Made by a program: the position numbers and the translations under genes. From Actinomycetes bacterium (GTDB lineage: Bacteria; Actinomycetota; Acidimicrobiia; Acidimicrobiales; RAAP-2): a stretch of 37,683 nt of DNA. The notes under the pieces were generated by a model. It was not told where the DNA came from. It was given only the letters and a program-made list of their open reading frames with translations, and searched no databases. This document shows positions 35,104 through 37,683 of this stretch, in pieces (position 1 is the stretch's first letter; every line of letters starts with the position of its first letter). The stretch lies in NCBI GenBank assembly GCA_021828055.1, contig JAKATH010000006.1:27043-64725 (forward strand). Reading direction: 5' to 3'.

Positions 35104-36069
35104 CTAGGCGCCGATGTGCTCTGCGGGGATCGACCCGAGGCGGCCGGCGTGGAAGTCCTCGAACGCCTGTGCGAGCTCCTCGCGGGTGTTCATCACGAAC
35201 GGGCCGTACGCGGCGACGGGCTCGCGGATCGGCTCACCTCCGAGCACGAGGAGCTCGAGCGAGTCGGTGGAGGAGTCCTGGGTGGTGTCGGCCGCGACGA
35301 CGAACGCGTCGCCGCCGCCGAAGACCACGAGCTGGCCCGAGCGGGCTGGCTGGAGGTCTCGACCCGCGACGCCGTGTCCCGCGAGCACGTAGACGAGCGC
35401 GTTGAGCCGCCGGGGCCACGGGAGCTCGAGGCGGGCCCCCGGGCTCAGCGTCACATGCACGAGGGTGATCGGCGTGTAGGTGACGCCGGGCCCCTTGTGC
35501 CCGCCCACGTCGCCAGCGATGACCCGGAGCAGTGCGCCCCCGTCCGGGGAGGAGAGCAGCGTGGCTGTGCTCGGCTCGATCCCCTGGTACCGCGGCGGCA
35601 CCCACTTGTCCCGCTTCGGGAGGTTGACCCACAGCTGGATCCCGTGGAAGAGCCCGCCCGACGCCACCAGCTCCTCGGGCGGCCGCTCGATGTGGAGGAT
35701 GCCCGCGCCTGCGGTCATCCACTGCGTCGCCCCGTTGGTGATGAGGCCGCCGCCGCCGATCGAGTCCTGGTGCTCGAACGTCCCGTCGATCATGTAGGTG
35801 GCGGTCTCGAAGCCGCGGTGCGGATGCCAGGGGGTGCCTCTGGGCTCGCCCGGCGCGTACTCGACCTCCCCCATCTGGTCCATGTGGACGAAGGGGTCGA
35901 GATCCGCGAGGGACACGCCCGCGAACGCCCGCCGAACCGGGAACCCCTCTCCTTCGAGAGCGTGGGGGGCTGTCGAGATCTGGCGCACTGGACGGAGGTC
36001 GGTCCGGGCAGGGTCGGGCGCTCCGATGCGTGGAAGAGCGAGCACGTCGTCGACGGTGACTGCGGGCAC
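35104..36069 (-). CDS. Pirin family protein
   Basis: 321-residue bicupin of the pirin family; members act as quercetinases or transcriptional cofactors. Metal ligands expected from the family are present: His82 and His84 (WHPHRGFET), His126 and Glu128 (GILHIERPPEE). Other signatures: DPFVHMDQMG, GLFHGIQLWVNLPKRDKWVPPRYQ. C-terminal half holds the second cupin. I start at GTG 36069 because GAGGAGG lies six bases upstream; the frame is open to 36132. Divergent from the PPOX gene over 167 bp. Function in this organism unknown. Confidence 0.9.
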   Translation of the reverse strand: MPAVTVDDVLALPRIGAPDPARTDLRPVRQISTAPHALEGEGFPVRRAFAGVSLADLDPFVHMDQMGEVEYAPGEPRGTPWHPHRGFETATYMIDGTFEHQDSIGGGGLITNGATQWMTAGAGILHIERPPEELVASGGLFHGIQLWVNLPKRDKWVPPRYQGIEPSTATLLSSPDGGALLRVIAGDVGGHKGPGVTYTPITLVHVTLSPGARLELPWPRRLNALVYVLAGHGVAGRDLQPARSGQLVVFGGGDAFVVAADTTQDSSTDSLELLVLGGEPIREPVAAYGPFVMNTREELAQAFEDFHAGRLGSIPAEHIGA

Positions 36070-36236
36070 GGCGAACCTCCTCGGTCTCGCGCCCGGGGTC
36101 TCGCGTGCTCGGGCGTGGACGAGGAGAGTCAACCACTGCCGGCGCCGCTTTGTTCCGTGGCGCCCCGCCTGAGGTGCGCGGCGTCCTCGGGTTGGCGCCC
36201 TATCGTGACGTCTCGAGCTGAGGAGAAAGGGTTGGC

Positions 36237-36929
36237 ATGGCGACGTCAGGGGGTGCGTGGCGGACCGGGCGGCGTTCGAAGGTGCGGCGCCTCCCCGAAC
36301 GGGGCGCCTATGACCGCGCGACGATCGAGGCGGTCCTCGACGAGGGGTTCGTCTGCCATCTGGGGCTCTGCGGCGACGAGGGACCTGTCGTCGTCCCCAT
36401 GGCCTACGCGCGGGTCGGCGACGCGGTGTACGTCCACGGTGCGCCCGCGAATCACGCGTTGCGCACGATCGGGACGGGGGCGCCGGTCTGCCTCGTGGTG
36501 ACGCTGGTGGACGGGCTCGTGTTCGCGCGCTCGGGGTTCCACCACTCGATCAACTACCGCTCGGCCGTGATCTACGGCACGGCGGAGGAGGTGGCAGACC
36601 TTTCCGAGAAGCGGGCGGCCCTCGACGCCGTGGTCGAGCAGATCGCCCCTGGCCGTGCCGCGGACGCTCGCGCCGCGACGGAGGAGGAACTGCGCGCGAC
36701 CCGGGTGGTGCGGGTCTCGATCGACGAGGCCTCGGCGAAGATCCGGACCGGCGGCCCGAAGGACGACCCCGAGGACATCGAGGCCGGGGGGATCTGGGCT
36801 GGCCACCTGCCGCTCATGGTCGCGCCTGGAGCGCCGGTGCCGGACGCCGACTGCGACGAGCGTCTCGGTGTCCCCGACTACGTGGCGCACTACCGCCGTC
36901 CCTCCGGCCCGGCGCCCGGCCCCCGGTAG
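36237..36929 (+). CDS. Pyridoxamine 5'-phosphate oxidase-related flavin-binding protein
   Basis: 230 aa of the PPOX-like split-barrel family (NimA/FMN-binding type). The fold signatures are IEAVLDEGFVCHLGLCGDEGP, VVVPMAYARVGDAVYVHGAPANHALR and FARSGFHHSINYRSAVIYG. The C-terminal half reads KIRTGGPKDDPEDIEAGGIWAGHLPL. Likely FMN-dependent reductase; substrate unknown. ATG 36237 is preceded by AGGAGAAAGG; TATCGT at 36201-36206 may be its -10. The last codons (APGPR and the TAG stop) are the first unit of the 18-bp tandem repeat, so the C-terminus was set by the repeat. Confidence 0.88.
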   Translation: MATSGGAWRTGRRSKVRRLPERGAYDRATIEAVLDEGFVCHLGLCGDEGPVVVPMAYARVGDAVYVHGAPANHALRTIGTGAPVCLVVTLVDGLVFARSGFHHSINYRSAVIYGTAEEVADLSEKRAALDAVVEQIAPGRAADARAATEEELRATRVVRVSIDEASAKIRTGGPKDDPEDIEAGGIWAGHLPLMVAPGAPVPDADCDERLGVPDYVAHYRRPSGPAPGPR

Positions 36930-37012
36930 GCGCCCGGCCCCCGGTAGGCGCCCGGCCCCCGGTAGGCGCCCGGCCCCCGGTAGGCGCCCGGCCCCCGGTA
37001 GGCGCCCGGCCC
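36911..37012 (+). repeat. 18-bp tandem array, about 5.7 copies
   Basis: Five identical units GGCGCCCGGCCCCCGGTA (starts 36911, 36929, 36947, 36965, 36983) and a partial sixth. Since 18 is a multiple of three and each junction contains TAG in the same frame, every copy would re-create the stop of the preceding gene. A minisatellite between two genes. Confidence 0.95.
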
Positions 37013-37113
37013 GGCGCCGTCACGACCGCTTCCTAGGCTCGTGCCCGTGGGAGGGCGCAGCTCGGCGCCGTCACGACCGCTTCCTAGGCTCGTGCCCGTG
37101 GGAGGGCGCAGCT
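37012..37113 (+). repeat. 51-bp tandem duplication of promoter-like and start sequences
   Basis: Two identical 51-bp units, 37012-37062 and 37063-37113. Each includes TAGGCT (37034-37039; 37085-37090) and a GTGCCCGTGGGAGGG start region (GTG 37041; GTG 37092). 51 bp is 17 codons and contains no stop in this frame, so the upstream GTG is also in frame with the nuclease gene. Confidence 0.9.
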
Positions 37114-37683
37114 CGGCGGTCGCGCGCGGGACGGCGGTGGCGGTGCTCGCGCCGCTCGTCGCGATAGGGATCGTCGCGGCTTCGGCCAGCGCCGCAGCGC
37201 TCGACGTCCACGCGGCCGCTTTCGAAGGGCCCTGGGCGTGGCTCGGGGACGCTGCCCTCGCGCTGGACGCGTGCACCGGTGCCGCCCTGCTCGGCCTCCC
37301 TGCCGCCGTTCGTCGGGAACGAGCCGCACGGTCAGGGATCGTGAGCATCGATGCCATGTCGGGGAGGGAGTTCGAGGAGCGCCTCGGTCTGCTGTTCGCA
37401 GACCTCGGCTACGAGGTGGTCCGTACCCGGCAGACCGGCGACTTCGGGGCGGACCTCCTCTTGCAGCGCGAGGAGGGGCGAGTGGTCGTGCAGGCGAAGC
37501 GGTACGGCGCCAAGGTCGGGATCGAAGCAGTGCAGCAGGTGATCGGCGCCACCCGTTACTACGCCGCCGCCCACGCGCTTGTCGTCACCAACTCGACTTG
37601 CACCCCCGCGGCAGCGACGCTGGCCGAAGCCCACGGCGTCGAGCTCGTGGAGCGCGAGAGCCTGGTGGGCCTCCTTGCGGCCC
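37092..37683 (+). CDS. Membrane-anchored Mrr-type restriction endonuclease-like protein (3' end missing)
   Basis: The frame from GTG 37092 stays open to the right edge (197 residues visible). N-terminal hydrophobic helix GTAVAVLAPLVAIGIVAASA and a second, weaker one (LGDAALALDACTGAALLGLPA). Then an Mrr_cat-like PD-(D/E)xK fold: MSGREFEERLGLLFADLGYEV, Asp in GDFGADLLL, and the Q-x-K motif VVVQAKRYGAKVGIEAVQQV. Such proteins cut DNA, sometimes methylated DNA; others are conserved without known targets. GTG 37041 in the first 51-bp copy and GTG 37098 are alternative starts. The latter lies seven bases after TAGGCT and would suit a leaderless message. No methyltransferase is visible in the window. 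Confidence 0.75.
   Translation, partial: MPVGGRSSAVARGTAVAVLAPLVAIGIVAASASAAALDVHAAAFEGPWAWLGDAALALDACTGAALLGLPAAVRRERAARSGIVSIDAMSGREFEERLGLLFADLGYEVVRTRQTGDFGADLLLQREEGRVVVQAKRYGAKVGIEAVQQVIGATRYYAAAHALVVTNSTCTPAAATLAEAHGVELVERESLVGLLAA

Noticed and set aside
36911-37113. Possible CRISPR array from regularly repeated 18-bp and 51-bp units
   Set aside because: Units are directly adjacent with no unique spacers, and no cas genes are present; these are tandem repeats.

Overview
This is a GC-rich (roughly 70 percent by eye) actinobacterial chromosome segment centred on the replication origin. The gene order jag-rsmG / yidC-yidD-rnpA-rpmH on the minus strand and dnaA-dnaN-recF-DUF721-gyrB-gyrA on the plus strand is the classic bacterial origin block. 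It is followed by the actinobacterial envelope-signalling block fhaA-fhaB-pstP-pbpA-pknB, with trpG and crgA beside it. Many GTG starts, 4-bp stop/start overlaps, CrgA and FHA/PASTA-kinase proteins point to Actinobacteria. I lean towards class Acidimicrobiia, but this is inference from gene order and I could not test it.

Layout. 1-1.2 kb: the N-terminal piece of a minus-strand gene running off the left edge (the position where parA or parB is expected), two identical 29-bp parS-like elements, and a small stand-alone LAGLIDADG protein. 1.2-5.0 kb: rsmG, jag/khpB, yidC, yidD, rnpA, rpmH, reading leftward and tightly packed. 5.0-7.0 kb: dnaA flanked by spacers with DnaA-box-like sites, the likely origin. 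7.0-14.3 kb: dnaN, recF, DUF721 (DciA-like), gyrB, gyrA.

14.4-24 kb is a metabolic/accessory stretch: a DMT-type permease, a membrane-anchored HtrA-type protease with PDZ, an acetamidase/formamidase, an Ntn-hydrolase asparaginase, a group II PLP decarboxylase, a small YbjN-like protein, a collagen-like exported protein followed by a strong hairpin, a small membrane protein, a remnant resembling DUF4338/DruA, and tRNA-Leu(CAG). 24.3-32.8 kb: the FHA/phosphatase/PBP/kinase operon, trpG (convergent with pknB), crgA and a TIGR03085-type protein. 32.8-37.7 kb: DUF3817 membrane protein, thiolase, an IS1182-type transposase remnant, pirin, a flavin/PPOX protein, tandem repeats, and a membrane-anchored Mrr-type nuclease cut by the right edge.

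How the parts fit: the left half makes and loads the replication machinery and inserts membrane proteins; the 24-32 kb block couples peptidoglycan synthesis and division (PbpA, CrgA) to Ser/Thr phosphorylation (PknB, PstP, FHA readers). I do not see a complete novel defence or mobile system. The most unusual signals are: threonine ACA codons concentrated in exported protein segments, with a switch inside pknB at the membrane; paired composite parS-like elements; three tandem duplications that each copy the translation start signal or promoter of the next gene; quinolone-resistance-type residues in both gyrase subunits; a PBP with a non-canonical SXN motif in an operon that lacks its usual SEDS gene; and a nuclease with a duplicated promoter/start.
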